A stretch of DNA of 37,559 bases from an uncultured Oscillospiraceae bacterium (GCA_910588365.1 CAJUQS010000073.1:1-37559); one strand, 5' to 3'; positions 1 to 7,469 are shown, counted from the stretch's first letter. A program made the numbers and translations. The notes: a model not told the origin generated them from the letters alone.

Positions 1-642
1 GCTCCCGAGTATGCCTGCATCAAGGAGCTGATGGACGCTGTTGACAGCTATATCCCCACGCCTGACCGTAAGGCCGACATGCCCTTCCTGATGCCTGTGG
101 AGGACGTGTTCACCATCTCCGGCCGCGGCACTGTGGCCACCGGCCGTGTGGAGCGCGGCCAGCTGAAGGCCGGCGAGACCGTTGAGATCGTTGGTCTGAC
201 CGACGAGAAGCGCACCACCGTCGTCACCAGCATGGAGATGTTCCACAAGACCCTGGACTACGTTGAGGCCGGCGACAACGCGGGCTGCCTGCTGCGCGGC
301 GTGGCCAAGACCGACATCGAGCGCGGCCAGGTTCTGGCTAAGCCCGGCTCCATCCAGCCCCACACCAAGTTTGTGGGCCAGGTGTACGTCCTGAGCAAGG
401 ACGAAGGCGGCCGTCACACCCCCTTCTTCAACAACTATCGTCCCCAGTTCTACTTCCGTACCACCGACGTGACCGGCGTCATCTCCCTGCCCGAGGGCGT
501 TGAGATGTGCATGCCCGGCGACAACGTGGACATGAATGTTGAGCTGATCACCCCCATCGCCATCGAGAAGGGCCTCCGCTTCGCTATCCGCGAGGGCGGC
601 CGTACCGTTGGCTCTGGTGTTGTTATCGACATCAACGCCTAA
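1..642 (+). CDS. tuf: Elongation factor Tu, 3' part (partial at window edge)
   Basis: Translation factor that carries aminoacyl-tRNA to the ribosome as a GTP complex. The reading frame is open from base 1, so the N-terminal GTPase domain lies outside the window. The visible 213 residues cover the end of the G domain and the two beta-barrel domains. EF-Tu landmarks include DVFTISGRGTVATGRVERG, RGQVLAKPGSI, HTKFVGQVYVLSKDEGGRHT and YRPQFYFRTTDVTG. The stop is TAA at 640-642. Codon use is strongly biased toward C-ending codons, as expected for a highly expressed gene. Two strong intrinsic terminators follow at once, so tuf ends its transcription unit. Identity is essentially certain; only the start is missing. 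Confidence 0.98.
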   Translation, partial: APEYACIKELMDAVDSYIPTPDRKADMPFLMPVEDVFTISGRGTVATGRVERGQLKAGETVEIVGLTDEKRTTVVTSMEMFHKTLDYVEAGDNAGCLLRGVAKTDIERGQVLAKPGSIQPHTKFVGQVYVLSKDEGGRHTPFFNNYRPQFYFRTTDVTGVISLPEGVEMCMPGDNVDMNVELITPIAIEKGLRFAIREGGRTVGSGVVIDINA

Positions 643-656
643 TCTTCGCTACCTTG

Positions 657-684
657 AGGCGGCCGCTTATGCGGCCGCCTTTTT
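657..684 (+). terminator. Intrinsic terminator of tuf
   Basis: Perfect 10-bp GC-rich stem (AGGCGGCCGC / GCGGCCGCCT) with a TTAT loop, followed directly by a T run. It starts 15 bases after the tuf stop. Confidence 0.95.
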
Positions 685-726
685 CCCTGTGCGGAGGCGC
701 TATCCTCAATAACGGGGAAATCCCAG

Positions 727-764
727 GCGTCCGCCCCTTTTCCACAGAGGGCGGACGCTTTTTT
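727..764 (+). terminator. Second intrinsic terminator
   Basis: Perfect 10-bp stem GCGTCCGCCC / GGGCGGACGC with a 12-base loop, followed by six T. It stands in tandem with the tuf terminator and insulates the next promoter, which begins two bases after the T run. Confidence 0.93.
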
Positions 765-765
765 A

Positions 766-794
766 TTGCACATTTCCGAAAAATCAGGTAAACT
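766..794 (+). promoter_or_regulatory. Promoter of the pseudouridine synthase gene
   Basis: TTGCAC (766-771), 17-base spacer, TAAACT (789-794). It lies immediately behind the terminator and about 35 bases before the chosen ATG at 829. Confidence 0.6.
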
Positions 795-828
795 CTTTCA
801 TATATTGAAAGAGAGGCGGTGGCGGGCA

Positions 829-1539
829 ATGGAGCGGCTGGACAAGCTGCTGGCCTCCACGGGCAGATGGTCCCGGCGGGAGGTCAAGCTGTTGATGAAG
901 GAGGGGCGGGTCCTGGTGAATGGCGTCCCTGTCCGGGGCGGGGAGGAGAAGGTGGAGCCCTCTGCGGTCCGCATACAGGTGGATGGCGGGGATCTGGAGA
1001 TCCGCACCCGTACCTACATTCTGCTGCATAAGCCGGCGGGGGTGCTCTCCGCCACGGAGGACCCGCGGCAGGAGACGGTCCTGGACCTGCTGACGCCGGA
1101 GCTCCGGCGCCAGGGGCTGTTTCCTGTCGGCCGGCTGGACAAGGACACGGAGGGACTGCTTCTGCTGACCAATGACGGGGATCTGGCGCACCGGCTGCTG
1201 GCGCCGAAAAGCCATGTGGACAAGGTCTACTACGCCCGGCTGGACCGCCCCCTGGGCGAGGCGGATCGGGAGGCTTTTGCCAGGGGAATCACCCTGGCGG
1301 ACGGCCTGAAGTGCATGAGCGCCGGCCTGGAGCTGCTGGGGGACGGCCAGGAGGTACTGGTCACTTTGCACGAGGGTAAATTCCACCAAATCAAACGGAT
1401 GATTGCCAGCCGGGGTGCAACAGTCTGCTACCTCAAGCGGATTTCGATGGGGCCGCTGCACTTGGAGCAGACACTGGGAAGGGGTGAATACCGGCATTTA
1501 TCCGTCGAAGAAGTTATAAAAATTGGCGGAAAGCCTTGA
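829..1539 (+). CDS. rsuA: RsuA-family rRNA pseudouridine synthase
   Basis: Predicted to isomerise a uridine of 16S rRNA (position 516 in RsuA) to pseudouridine. The 236-residue protein has an N-terminal S4 RNA-binding domain (about residues 1-48) and then the pseudouridine synthase core. The catalytic aspartate is in GRLDKDTEGLLLLTNDG (D104), and the C-terminal GKFHQIKRM motif is present. An ATG at 766 is in frame but sits inside the promoter. ATG 829 gives the expected MERLDKLLAS start of an S4 domain, with GAGAGG at 811-816 and GGCGGG at 821-826 upstream. It is a monocistronic unit after tuf. RsuA is favoured over RluB/E/F by the short length and the Firmicutes-type motif, but the target base cannot be proven from sequence. 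Confidence 0.9.
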   Translation: MERLDKLLASTGRWSRREVKLLMKEGRVLVNGVPVRGGEEKVEPSAVRIQVDGGDLEIRTRTYILLHKPAGVLSATEDPRQETVLDLLTPELRRQGLFPVGRLDKDTEGLLLLTNDGDLAHRLLAPKSHVDKVYYARLDRPLGEADREAFARGITLADGLKCMSAGLELLGDGQEVLVTLHEGKFHQIKRMIASRGATVCYLKRISMGPLHLEQTLGRGEYRHLSVEEVIKIGGKP

Positions 1540-1606
1540 AAATCAAGTGAACTTACAAATCAGCCAAAAAGTCTCAATATTTTTTGTTGAAAAAAGAAAA
1601 AATGTC

Positions 1607-1635
1607 TTGCAATATGTCGAGATCCACAGTATAAT
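1607..1635 (+). promoter_or_regulatory. Promoter of the PucR-type regulator gene
   Basis: Near-consensus TTGCAA (1607-1612), 17-base spacer, perfect TATAAT (1630-1635). The predicted transcription start is near 1642, about 55 bases before the ATG at 1698. Confidence 0.85.
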
Positions 1636-1658
1636 GAAAAACAGCTAGACATATTGCA
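1608..1658 (+). promoter_or_regulatory. Perfect 11-bp inverted repeat flanking the promoter (putative operator)
   Basis: TGCAATATGTC at 1608-1618 is repeated as its exact reverse complement GACATATTGCA at 1648-1658. The centres are 40 bp apart, near four helical turns. The left arm overlaps the -35 hexamer and the right arm lies just past the predicted start point, so bound protein could bridge the -10 box. Autoregulation by the downstream regulator is inferred. Confidence 0.65.
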
Positions 1659-1697
1659 CAAATGAACCGTGAAATATGACCGATGGAGGAGAAGCTT

Positions 1698-2789
1698 ATG
1701 TCGGGAAGGATTTTTCAAAATGTTGTCCTGCAAATCAAGGACGCCACGGACCGGGTTGTTGGCGTGATCGATGCGGAGGGTACCGTCATCTCCTGCAGCG
1801 ATCTGGGGCTTATCGGCAGAAAGTGGCCGGAGTATGTGGACCACATCAACCGGGCCGAGGGGGCTGTGGCCTCGGTAGACGGACGTTCCTTTCACGCGCT
1901 GAGCGGCTGGAGCTCCCATTTTGACTACGCGGTGTTTGCCATGGGAGATGACGAGACCAGCCACACCGTCTGCTCCATGGCCAGCGTGGCGCTCAACGGC
2001 GCGAAGAGCTATTACGAGGAGAAGCACGACCGGGGCTCCTTTATTAAAAATATTATTTCCGACAACATCATGCTCAGCGATATCTACATGCGGGCAAAAG
2101 AGCTCCATGTGGCGCCGGAGGTGCCGCGGAGCGTGTTCCTCATCCGTCAGACGGAGCACAGCGACGCCGCGCTGATGGATGTCGTCCAGGGTCTGTTTCC
2201 GGATCGGCAGAATGATTTTGTCCTCAGCGTGGGGGACAGCGACGTGGCACTGATCCACCAGCTGCCGGAGAACAGCGGGGAGAAGGAGGTCCAGCGGGTG
2301 GCGGCCCTGCTGGAGGACACCCTCCGCGTGGGCGGCGAGAGCCATGTGGTTATTGGCATCGGCACGGTGGCACTGCATCTGCGGGAGCTGGCCAAGAGCT
2401 ACAAGGAGGCCCAGATTGCCATTGAGGTGGGCAAGGTCTTTGATACGGAGAAATATGTTATCAACTATGAGAATCTGGGCATCGGCCGCCTGATCTACCA
2501 GCTGCCCACCACTCTGTGCGAGATGTTTCTGGTGGAGGTCTTCAAGAAGAACCCCATTGACTCCCTGGACCAGGAGACGCTGTTCACCATTCACAAATTT
2601 TTTGAGAACAACCTGAACGTGTCGGAGACCGCCCGTAAGCTGTTCGTGCACCGCAACACCTTGGTCTACCGGCTGGAGAAGATCAAGAAGCTGACCGGCC
2701 TGGATCTGCGGGAGTTCGACGACGCCATCACCTTCAAGGTGGCGCTGATGGTCAAGAAGTATCTGACCAGCCGGGGGATTGACGCCTGA
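1698..2789 (+). CDS. PucR/CdaR-family transcriptional regulator
   Basis: Predicted cytoplasmic DNA-binding regulator of 363 residues. The N-terminal half (IFQNVVLQIKDATDRVVGVI, then DAEGTVISCSDLGLIG) resembles the sensory domain of CdaR-like sugar-diacid regulators. The middle part resembles the degenerate GGDEF-like segment of PucR proteins. The C-terminus carries the family helix-turn-helix (LNVSETARKLFVHRNTLVYR, about residues 308-327). ATG 1698 is chosen over the in-frame ATG 1683 because GGAGGAG at 1685-1691 then falls 6-7 bases upstream as ribosome binding site. It is a single-gene unit with no metabolic gene or transporter next to it, so the ligand cannot be inferred. Its promoter is enclosed in an inverted repeat, suggesting self-control. 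Confidence 0.85.
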   Translation: MSGRIFQNVVLQIKDATDRVVGVIDAEGTVISCSDLGLIGRKWPEYVDHINRAEGAVASVDGRSFHALSGWSSHFDYAVFAMGDDETSHTVCSMASVALNGAKSYYEEKHDRGSFIKNIISDNIMLSDIYMRAKELHVAPEVPRSVFLIRQTEHSDAALMDVVQGLFPDRQNDFVLSVGDSDVALIHQLPENSGEKEVQRVAALLEDTLRVGGESHVVIGIGTVALHLRELAKSYKEAQIAIEVGKVFDTEKYVINYENLGIGRLIYQLPTTLCEMFLVEVFKKNPIDSLDQETLFTIHKFFENNLNVSETARKLFVHRNTLVYRLEKIKKLTGLDLREFDDAITFKVALMVKKYLTSRGIDA

Positions 2790-3050
2790 CTTACTTTTTC
2801 TTAAAAGAAAAAGTAAGCAAAAAGAATTCTGGCGCAAAACTCCGTTTTGCTGATCCCTTTGCAGGGCCGGCTGCTTTGCTTCACCATAAAACAGGTGGAA
2901 AACCGGGGACGATGCTGTCCCCGGTTTCTTATAGCCGAAACGCCTCGGCTAATATTCATAGCGCTGCTTCTCGATCCCCGGAGGGACAAGCGAAACGGAG
3001 TTTCGCGCAAAAGTTCTTTTTGGATACTTTTTCTTTCAAGAAAAAGTATC
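2790..3050. repeat. MITE-like composite hairpin repeat with about 60-bp inverted ends (copy A)
   Basis: The left end (2790-2851) has a 13-bp perfect hairpin (CTTACTTTTTCTT / AAGAAAAAGTAAG, 2790-2817), then CAAAAAGAATTCTGGCGC, then GCAAAAC-TCC-GTTTTGC. The right end (2990-3050) read on the minus strand repeats this order: hairpin GATACTTTTTCTT / AAGAAAAAGTATC (3023-3050), CAAAAAGAACTTTTGCGC, GAAACTCCGTTTCGCT. The whole element fills the space between two convergent genes, starting one base after one stop and ending six bases before the other gene. It has no coding capacity that I trust. The end hairpins may also limit read-through between the two genes. Confidence 0.7.
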
Positions 3051-3055
3051 ATAGG

Positions 3056-3256
3056 CTATTCAAAGATAAAGATCTCCTCGATAGGCGCGCCCACTGCCCG
3101 GGAGATATCCACCGCCAGCTTCAGGGACGGGTTGTACTGGGCCTTCTCCAGGCGCATGATGGTCTCCCGGCGCACGCCCACCAGATCCGCCAGCTGTCCC
3201 TGGGTGAGCCCTTTCGCCTGGCGGAAGGGTTTCAGATTGCAGGTGAAGCCGTCCAC
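3056..3256 (-). CDS. Small XRE-family transcriptional regulator
   Basis: This 66-residue protein is essentially one HTH_3 domain: FRQAKGLTQGQLADLVGVRR, then ETIMRLEKAQYNPSLKLAVDIS. It ends with the AVGAPIEEIFIFE tail common to short Cro/CI-like regulators of membrane-protein pairs. The GTG start (3254-3256) directly follows the TAA of the upstream membrane gene. GGAGGAGG near the end of that gene is its ribosome binding site, so translation is probably coupled. It likely controls its own operon through the palindrome at 3969-4007; this is inferred from position. Confidence 0.88.
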   Translation of the reverse strand: MDGFTCNLKPFRQAKGLTQGQLADLVGVRRETIMRLEKAQYNPSLKLAVDISRAVGAPIEEIFIFE

Positions 3257-3943
3257 TTACTCGTCCTCCTCCGCCAGCGCCGCGGCATCGTCGTGGTCAT
3301 ACCGGTAGAGCAGGTACTCCGAGAGGAACATGGTCAGTGCCACGGTCAGGGCGATGCCGGTGATCAGGATGGGGGCAATGAGCTCCACTTTGAAGCGGCT
3401 GTGCTGGCCCGCCAGGATCAGGAGGAGAATGATGATGGAAAATCCTACCCGGTGGGCTTTCAGCTCCGCCCGGACAACGTTTTCCCTGTAGCGCTCGTCC
3501 ATGAGGGTGTTGGACATCTTCCCCTCAAAGAAGAATCCGAAAAAACCGAAGAAGGCGAAAAAGACAAAAGGTGTCATATCGCCCAAGGCGCCGTAGGACC
3601 AGAATCCGGCGAAACCAAGGAAGCCCAGGAATCCCAAGAAGCCCAATTTCGGATTCAGCCGCCGGGTGCGGTTGGTTTTGATGGTCCGCTCCTCCTGGGC
3701 CCGGATCCCCCGGATTAGCAGGAACGCCAGATACAGGACATACAGGACGTCCAGAGCCACGGCCAGGAGCATGGGAATATCTGTTGTCTCAAAAGCATAA
3801 GAATGCATGGGGTAGACGAGCTTCCCGCCGTTGTACGTCAGGTCGTACCAGGCGGCGGCCCCGGTCAGCAGGACGCAGGCGCCGCCCAGGGCGGGCAGCA
3901 GCCAGCGGGGATGTTTGGCGTCAGTGTTTTTTTTCATCTTCAT
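3257..3943 (-). CDS. DUF3796-like integral membrane protein paired with an XRE regulator
   Basis: Predicted 228-residue membrane protein with no assigned biochemical role. Two hydrophobic segments lie in the N-terminal half (about 14-30 and 50-75). A basic stretch follows (EERTIKTNRTRRLNPK), then the unusual LGFLGFLGFLGFAGF and FVFFAFFGFFGFFFEG segments. After DERYRENVVRAELKAHRVGF come two more hydrophobic helices. The LGFLG block followed by DERxxENVxxA recalls DUF3796. The start is ATG 3943 rather than an upstream ATG at 4006, because GGGAGGA stands about 8 bases before it and 4006 falls inside the promoter/operator. It is the first gene of a two-gene operon with the XRE regulator. The family name is recalled, not searched. 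Confidence 0.7.
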   Translation of the reverse strand: MKMKKNTDAKHPRWLLPALGGACVLLTGAAAWYDLTYNGGKLVYPMHSYAFETTDIPMLLAVALDVLYVLYLAFLLIRGIRAQEERTIKTNRTRRLNPKLGFLGFLGFLGFAGFWSYGALGDMTPFVFFAFFGFFGFFFEGKMSNTLMDERYRENVVRAELKAHRVGFSIIILLLILAGQHSRFKVELIAPILITGIALTVALTMFLSEYLLYRYDHDDAAALAEEDE

Positions 3944-3968
3944 GGCAAAATTCCTCCCGGTGTGGTGA

Positions 3969-4007
3969 AGTGATGTATTTATCTCTCGACAAGACAAATA
4001 TATCACT
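3969..4007 (-). promoter_or_regulatory. Operator-like inverted repeat over the DUF3796/XRE promoter
   Basis: Arms AGTGATGTATTT (3969-3980) and AAATATATCACT (3996-4007) are complementary at 11 of 12 positions with a 15-base spacer. The right arm covers the -10 box of the minus-strand promoter and the left arm covers the start region, ideal for repression by the small XRE protein. Confidence 0.6.
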
Positions 4008-4025
4008 TTCTGTTCTGCCTGTCAA
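3997..4025 (-). promoter_or_regulatory. Promoter of the DUF3796/XRE operon
   Basis: On the minus strand: consensus TTGACA (4025-4020), 17-base spacer, TATATT (4002-3997). The start codon is at 3943. Confidence 0.85.
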
Positions 4026-4186
4026 GAGGGAAAGTGAGAAATAAATCTCTTTTTATGTTGGAGGGATTCAAACGGACTCCGGCTCCCGGCTGAGATAGTT
4101 TAGAAGCTGTACCCATATTTTCACATAATTGAAGAAATTTCCCTGATTTGGCAGCGAGAATTTTCGTGAAATTCGCGGCAATGCCC

Positions 4187-4215
4187 TTGACGGCGGGCCG
4201 GTGATTGTGTATCAT
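4187..4215 (+). promoter_or_regulatory. Promoter of ftsEX
   Basis: TTGACG (4187-4192), 17-base spacer, TATCAT (4210-4215), 88 bases before ftsE. The rest of the 3944-4303 gap holds the divergent promoter described above and an imperfect hairpin (GCGAGAATTT / AATTCGC) near 4152-4177. Confidence 0.7.
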
Positions 4216-4303
4216 GAAACTGGTATTTTTTTGTCTTTTTCTGATCGGCACAGTTTACATAAAGAATCGGCCGCAGGGCGGCGGGGAAGGGTAAGAAGAT
4301 AGC

Positions 4304-4990
4304 ATGATACGACTGACAGACGTAGTGAAGGAATATCCCAACGGTACGCACGCCCTCAACGGGCTGTCCATGGAGATACAGGACGGGGAGTTCGTCTTTA
4401 TGGTGGGCCCCTCCGGCAGCGGGAAATCCACAGTTATCAAGCTGCTGATCGGGGAGATTGAGCCCTCCGAGGGCAGGGTGATGGTCAACGGTTTTTCTCT
4501 GCGCAACATCAAGGAGTGGCAGATCCCCCACATGCGCCGGACGGTGGGGGTCATTTTCCAGGATTTCCGGCTCATTGAACACAAGAACGTATACGACAAC
4601 ATGGTCTTTGCCATGCGGGCGGTGGGGGCTGGCCCCAAGGAGATCAAAAAGCGGATCCCCTACTGCCTGAACCTGGTGGGGCTGGAGAACAAGGGCCGCC
4701 GTCTGCCCTCGGAGCTCTCCGGCGGCGAGCAGCAGCGCGTGGCCATCGCCCGGGCGCTGCTCAACAATCCCAGCACCATCATCGCTGACGAGCCCACCGG
4801 CAACCTGGACCCGTCCCGCTCCCTGGAGATTATGCGCCTTCTGGAGCGGATCAACGCACTGGGCACCACGGTGCTGGTTGTGACCCACGAGAAGGATCTG
4901 GTCAACCGCTTTGACAAGCGGGTGGTCATGCTGGAGCGGGGAAGGGTAGTCAGCGACGGCAAGGGCTGGTATGGAGGGAGAACACTGTGA
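4304..4990 (+). CDS. ftsE: Cell division ABC ATPase FtsE
   Basis: Cytoplasmic ATPase of the FtsEX complex, which passes a division signal to an extracellular peptidoglycan hydrolase. All ABC motifs are intact in 228 residues: Walker A GPSGSGKST (about 36-44), Q-loop FQDFRLI, signature LSGGEQQR, Walker B IIADEP, D-loop GNLD and switch histidine VVTHE. The sequence IRLTDVVKEYPNGTHALNGL is a typical FtsE N-terminus. It overlaps ftsX by four bases (GTGA), and the downstream M23 hydrolase fits the known FtsEX partner role. Confidence 0.95.
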   Translation: MIRLTDVVKEYPNGTHALNGLSMEIQDGEFVFMVGPSGSGKSTVIKLLIGEIEPSEGRVMVNGFSLRNIKEWQIPHMRRTVGVIFQDFRLIEHKNVYDNMVFAMRAVGAGPKEIKKRIPYCLNLVGLENKGRRLPSELSGGEQQRVAIARALLNNPSTIIADEPTGNLDPSRSLEIMRLLERINALGTTVLVVTHEKDLVNRFDKRVVMLERGRVVSDGKGWYGGRTL

Positions 4991-5877
4991 GCAAGCACAA
5001 CTTATTTTATTTCGCCAAAGAGGGCGCGTACAACATGTTCAGCCACGGCTTCATGTCCTTTGCCGCCGTGGGCATCACCGTGGCCTGCCTGCTGATTATG
5101 GGCACCTTCACCCTGGTGGCGGTGAACGCCAACGCCATGCTGGCGGAGCTGGAGAGCCAGAACCAGATGCTGGCCTTTGTGGACAAGAACCTCAGCGAGG
5201 AGGAGGCCCGGGCTATGGAGAAGGACCTGCTGGCGATAGACAATGTGACGGGAGTGGAGTTCATCTCCAACGCGGAGGCGGCGGAGGCATTCCGGGGCCG
5301 GTATGAGGATGACGAGCTGTTCCAGCTGCCGGACGAGAATTTCCGCCACCGCTACGCCGTTGATCTAAAGGACATTGGCCGCATGGCACAGACCAAGGCG
5401 GAGCTGGAGGCGCTGCCGGGCATCGGCAGGGGCAACGTCAACGCCTATGAGGACGAGGCGGCGGGGTTCATCACCATCCGCAACGTGGCCGGGGTGGTGT
5501 GTGTGGTGCTTATTGCGGTGCTGTTTCTGGTGTCGGTGTTCATCATCGCCAACACCATCAAGCTGACCACCTTTGACCGCCGGGACGAGATCGCCATTAT
5601 GAAGATGGTGGGCGCCACCAACGGATTTATCCGCTGGCCCTTTGTCTATGAGGGCTTTTTGCTGGGGGTGTTTTCGGCGGTCATCGGATTTTTTCTCCAG
5701 TGGGGGCTCTACGAGGCCGTGGCCCGGTCCGTGGCCAGCAACGATACCATCAACCTCATCTCGGTGGTGCCCTTTGAGGAGATGTACACCTATGTGGCGG
5801 TGATCTTTGCCGCCGCCGGTATGCTCATCGGCGTGGGCGGGAGCCTCAGCGCGATACGGAAGTTCTTGCAGGTGTAG
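4987..5877 (+). CDS. ftsX: Cell division protein FtsX
   Basis: Membrane partner of FtsE, 296 residues. It has the four-helix FtsX topology: a first transmembrane segment near residues 22-42, a large extracellular domain (about 45-165, with SQNQMLAFVDKNLSEEEA), then helices near 170-195, 218-243 and 262-288. The cytoplasmic loop TIKLTTFDRRDEIAIMKMVG is the family hallmark. The start is GTG at 4987, overlapping the ftsE stop, which implies translational coupling. It is expected to hold and activate the coiled-coil hydrolase encoded at 6164-7390. Confidence 0.94.
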   Translation: MSKHNLFYFAKEGAYNMFSHGFMSFAAVGITVACLLIMGTFTLVAVNANAMLAELESQNQMLAFVDKNLSEEEARAMEKDLLAIDNVTGVEFISNAEAAEAFRGRYEDDELFQLPDENFRHRYAVDLKDIGRMAQTKAELEALPGIGRGNVNAYEDEAAGFITIRNVAGVVCVVLIAVLFLVSVFIIANTIKLTTFDRRDEIAIMKMVGATNGFIRWPFVYEGFLLGVFSAVIGFFLQWGLYEAVARSVASNDTINLISVVPFEEMYTYVAVIFAAAGMLIGVGGSLSAIRKFLQV

Positions 5878-5886
5878 GGATTCGCC

Positions 5887-6149
5887 GTTCTTTTTCTTTT
5901 TGAAAAAAGAAAAAGAACCAAAAAGAAAAACTTTTGAGCAAAACTTCGTTTTGCTATGACTGTCAAAAAACCTCCGCAGGCGGACCTACGGGCGTTTTCG
6001 CCGAAGGCGAAAATAAAATTGAATCACTTTTTCGGGGGCGTGTACCTCGAAAAAGTACTTTGCGGGCCGAACTCGGCCCGGACCCTTTTCTCGAAAAAGT
6101 GGCGCAGCCACTTTTTTGACACGCTGCGTAAAACTGCGTTTTGCTATGA
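5887..6149. repeat. Hairpin-rich intergenic repeat between ftsX and the hydrolase gene (copy B)
   Basis: This 286-base gap holds no gene. It opens with a perfect 14-bp hairpin (5887-5900 / 5905-5918) and CAAAAAGAAAAACTTTTG. AAAACTTCGTTTTGCTATGA (5940-5959) recurs as AAAACTGCGTTTTGCTATGA (6130-6149), a direct repeat with one mismatch in 20. In between are further hairpins: TTTTCGCC-GAA-GGCGAAAA (about 5995-6013), ACTTTTTCG...CGAAAAAGT (about 6027-6057), CGGGCCGA / TCGGCCCG, and AAAAAGTGGC-GCA-GCCACTTTTT, which ends in a T run near 6117 and may terminate transcription. The second copy of the direct repeat stops just before the ribosome binding site of the hydrolase gene. Confidence 0.65.
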
Positions 6150-6163
6150 ATGGAGAAAATCTT

Positions 6164-7390
6164 ATGCGAAAGACAACCGCGAAGCTGACGGCCGCCCTGC
6201 TGGCGGCGCTGTTCCTGCTGGCCCTGGCACCTGTCCCCATGGCGGGGGAGGGGCTGGTCCCCACCGCCCAGGCGGTGAGCCAGAAGGACATTGACAAGCT
6301 GAAAAACGACAAGAAGGGACTGGCGGGGGAGAAGGCGGACATCCAGAACCAGCTCTCCAAGCTGAAAAACGACAAGGACAACGCCATCCAGCGCCGGACC
6401 CTGCTGGACCAGCAGATCTCCGTCACTGAGCGGGAGATCAAGAACACGGAGGATCAGATCGCCGGTTACGAGGCCCTGCTGGTGCAGACGGCCTATGAGC
6501 TGGAGGAGAACCAGAAGGAGGAGGAGGCCCAATACGCCCTCTTCTGTGAGCGGGCGCGGGTGATGGAGGAGGCTGGGACCACCTCCTACTGGGCGGTCCT
6601 GTTCAAGGCCGACAGCTTTTCCGATCTCCTCAGCCGCCTATCCGACGTGCAGGAGGTCATGGACTACGATCAGAGCATCCTGGACGGCCTGCGGCAGCTC
6701 CGGGCCCAGATTCAGGAGAAGCAGGCCTACCAGGAGGAGCTCAAGGGCGAGGCCGAGGCGGCCAAGGCGGAGCTGGAGGACAAGAAGGCGGAGCTGAGCA
6801 CCCAGCGCAAGGCCGCCGACCAGATGGTGAAGGAGCTCCAGGCGGACCAGGAGGCCGCAGAGCTGCTGCTGAAGGAGAAGGAGAAGGAAGAAGCCCGGAT
6901 CCAGGAGCAGATCAAGAAGAAGGAAAAAGAGCTTGAGGAGCAGATGCGGGCGGCCCAGATGAACTGGAGCGCCACCGCCGGCGGTTACATCTGGCCGGAG
7001 AATGTGAGCAAGCGGATCACCTCCCCCATGGGCGGGCGGAACACCGGCATCAAGGGGGCCTCCACCAACCACAAGGGTGTCGATATTGGCGGCGTGGGCA
7101 CCACGACCAGCGTCCTGGCAACCAAGGCCGGGGTGGTGATTATCTCCGAGCGCTCCTCCTCCTACGGCAACTATGTGGTCATCCAGCACGGCCCCGGCAA
7201 CACCACGCTGTACGCCCACATGTCCAGCCGATCGGTGAAGGAGGGGGACACCGTGACCCAGGGCCAGAAGATCGGCGTCACCGGTTCCACGGGCATCTCC
7301 AGCGGACCCCATCTCCACTATGAGATCACCGAGGGGGGCAGCCGGGTGAACCCGCTGAACTACCTGCCCGGATATATCAAGGCGTGGTAA
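6164..7390 (+). CDS. EnvC/PcsB-like murein hydrolase with M23 (LytM) domain
   Basis: Secreted 408-residue peptidoglycan hydrolase, likely the effector of FtsEX in daughter-cell separation. It begins with a signal peptide (cleavage expected after AQA, residue 37). A long charged coiled coil follows (about 40-275, from DIDKLKNDKKGLAGEKADIQ to KEKEKEEARIQEQIKKKEKE). The C-terminal M23 domain (about 300-400) keeps the zinc ligands H303 and D307 (NHKGVDIG) and HLH at 383-385, so it looks enzymatically active, unlike regulatory EnvC proteins. ATG 6164 has GGAG 8 bases upstream; earlier in-frame ATGs fall in repeat DNA. It is split from ftsX by a hairpin-rich spacer and may have separate expression. 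Confidence 0.92.
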   Translation: MRKTTAKLTAALLAALFLLALAPVPMAGEGLVPTAQAVSQKDIDKLKNDKKGLAGEKADIQNQLSKLKNDKDNAIQRRTLLDQQISVTEREIKNTEDQIAGYEALLVQTAYELEENQKEEEAQYALFCERARVMEEAGTTSYWAVLFKADSFSDLLSRLSDVQEVMDYDQSILDGLRQLRAQIQEKQAYQEELKGEAEAAKAELEDKKAELSTQRKAADQMVKELQADQEAAELLLKEKEKEEARIQEQIKKKEKELEEQMRAAQMNWSATAGGYIWPENVSKRITSPMGGRNTGIKGASTNHKGVDIGGVGTTTSVLATKAGVVIISERSSSYGNYVVIQHGPGNTTLYAHMSSRSVKEGDTVTQGQKIGVTGSTGISSGPHLHYEITEGGSRVNPLNYLPGYIKAW

Positions 7391-7430
7391 TGCGCTGTCT
7401 GCGGCGTGCCGCAGGCCGGCAGAGTCATAA

Positions 7431-7469
7431 AACCGCCTCCCGGACCATACCATGGTCCGGGAGGCGGTT
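7431..7469 (+). promoter_or_regulatory. 18-bp perfect hairpin covering the ribosome binding site of the next gene
   Basis: Arms 7431-7448 and 7452-7469 are exact reverse complements, with only ACC as loop. GGGAGG (7459-7464), the only good ribosome binding site for the ATG at 7475, lies in the 3' arm. The plus strand has no U run after the stem, so it is not a normal terminator for the upstream gene. On the minus strand the stem is followed by four T. Confidence 0.75.

Noticed and set aside
2790..3050. Insertion sequence
   Set aside because: It has inverted ends but is only 261 bases with no transposase; called a MITE-like repeat instead, and no target-site duplication could be confirmed.
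3597..3660. Tandem-repeat artefact or frameshift in the LGFLGFLGFLGF segment of the membrane protein
   Set aside because: The frame stays open on both sides and the following DERYRENV motif is in frame, so it is accepted as a real low-complexity membrane segment.
2876..3718. 280-residue plus-strand open frame through repeat A, the XRE gene and the membrane gene
   Set aside because: It joins a hairpin repeat with the antisense of two minus-strand genes that have a promoter, ribosome binding sites and domains.
7431..7469. Hairpin as terminator of the M23 hydrolase gene
   Set aside because: There is no U run on the plus strand after the stem, and the 3' arm carries the ribosome binding site of the next gene.
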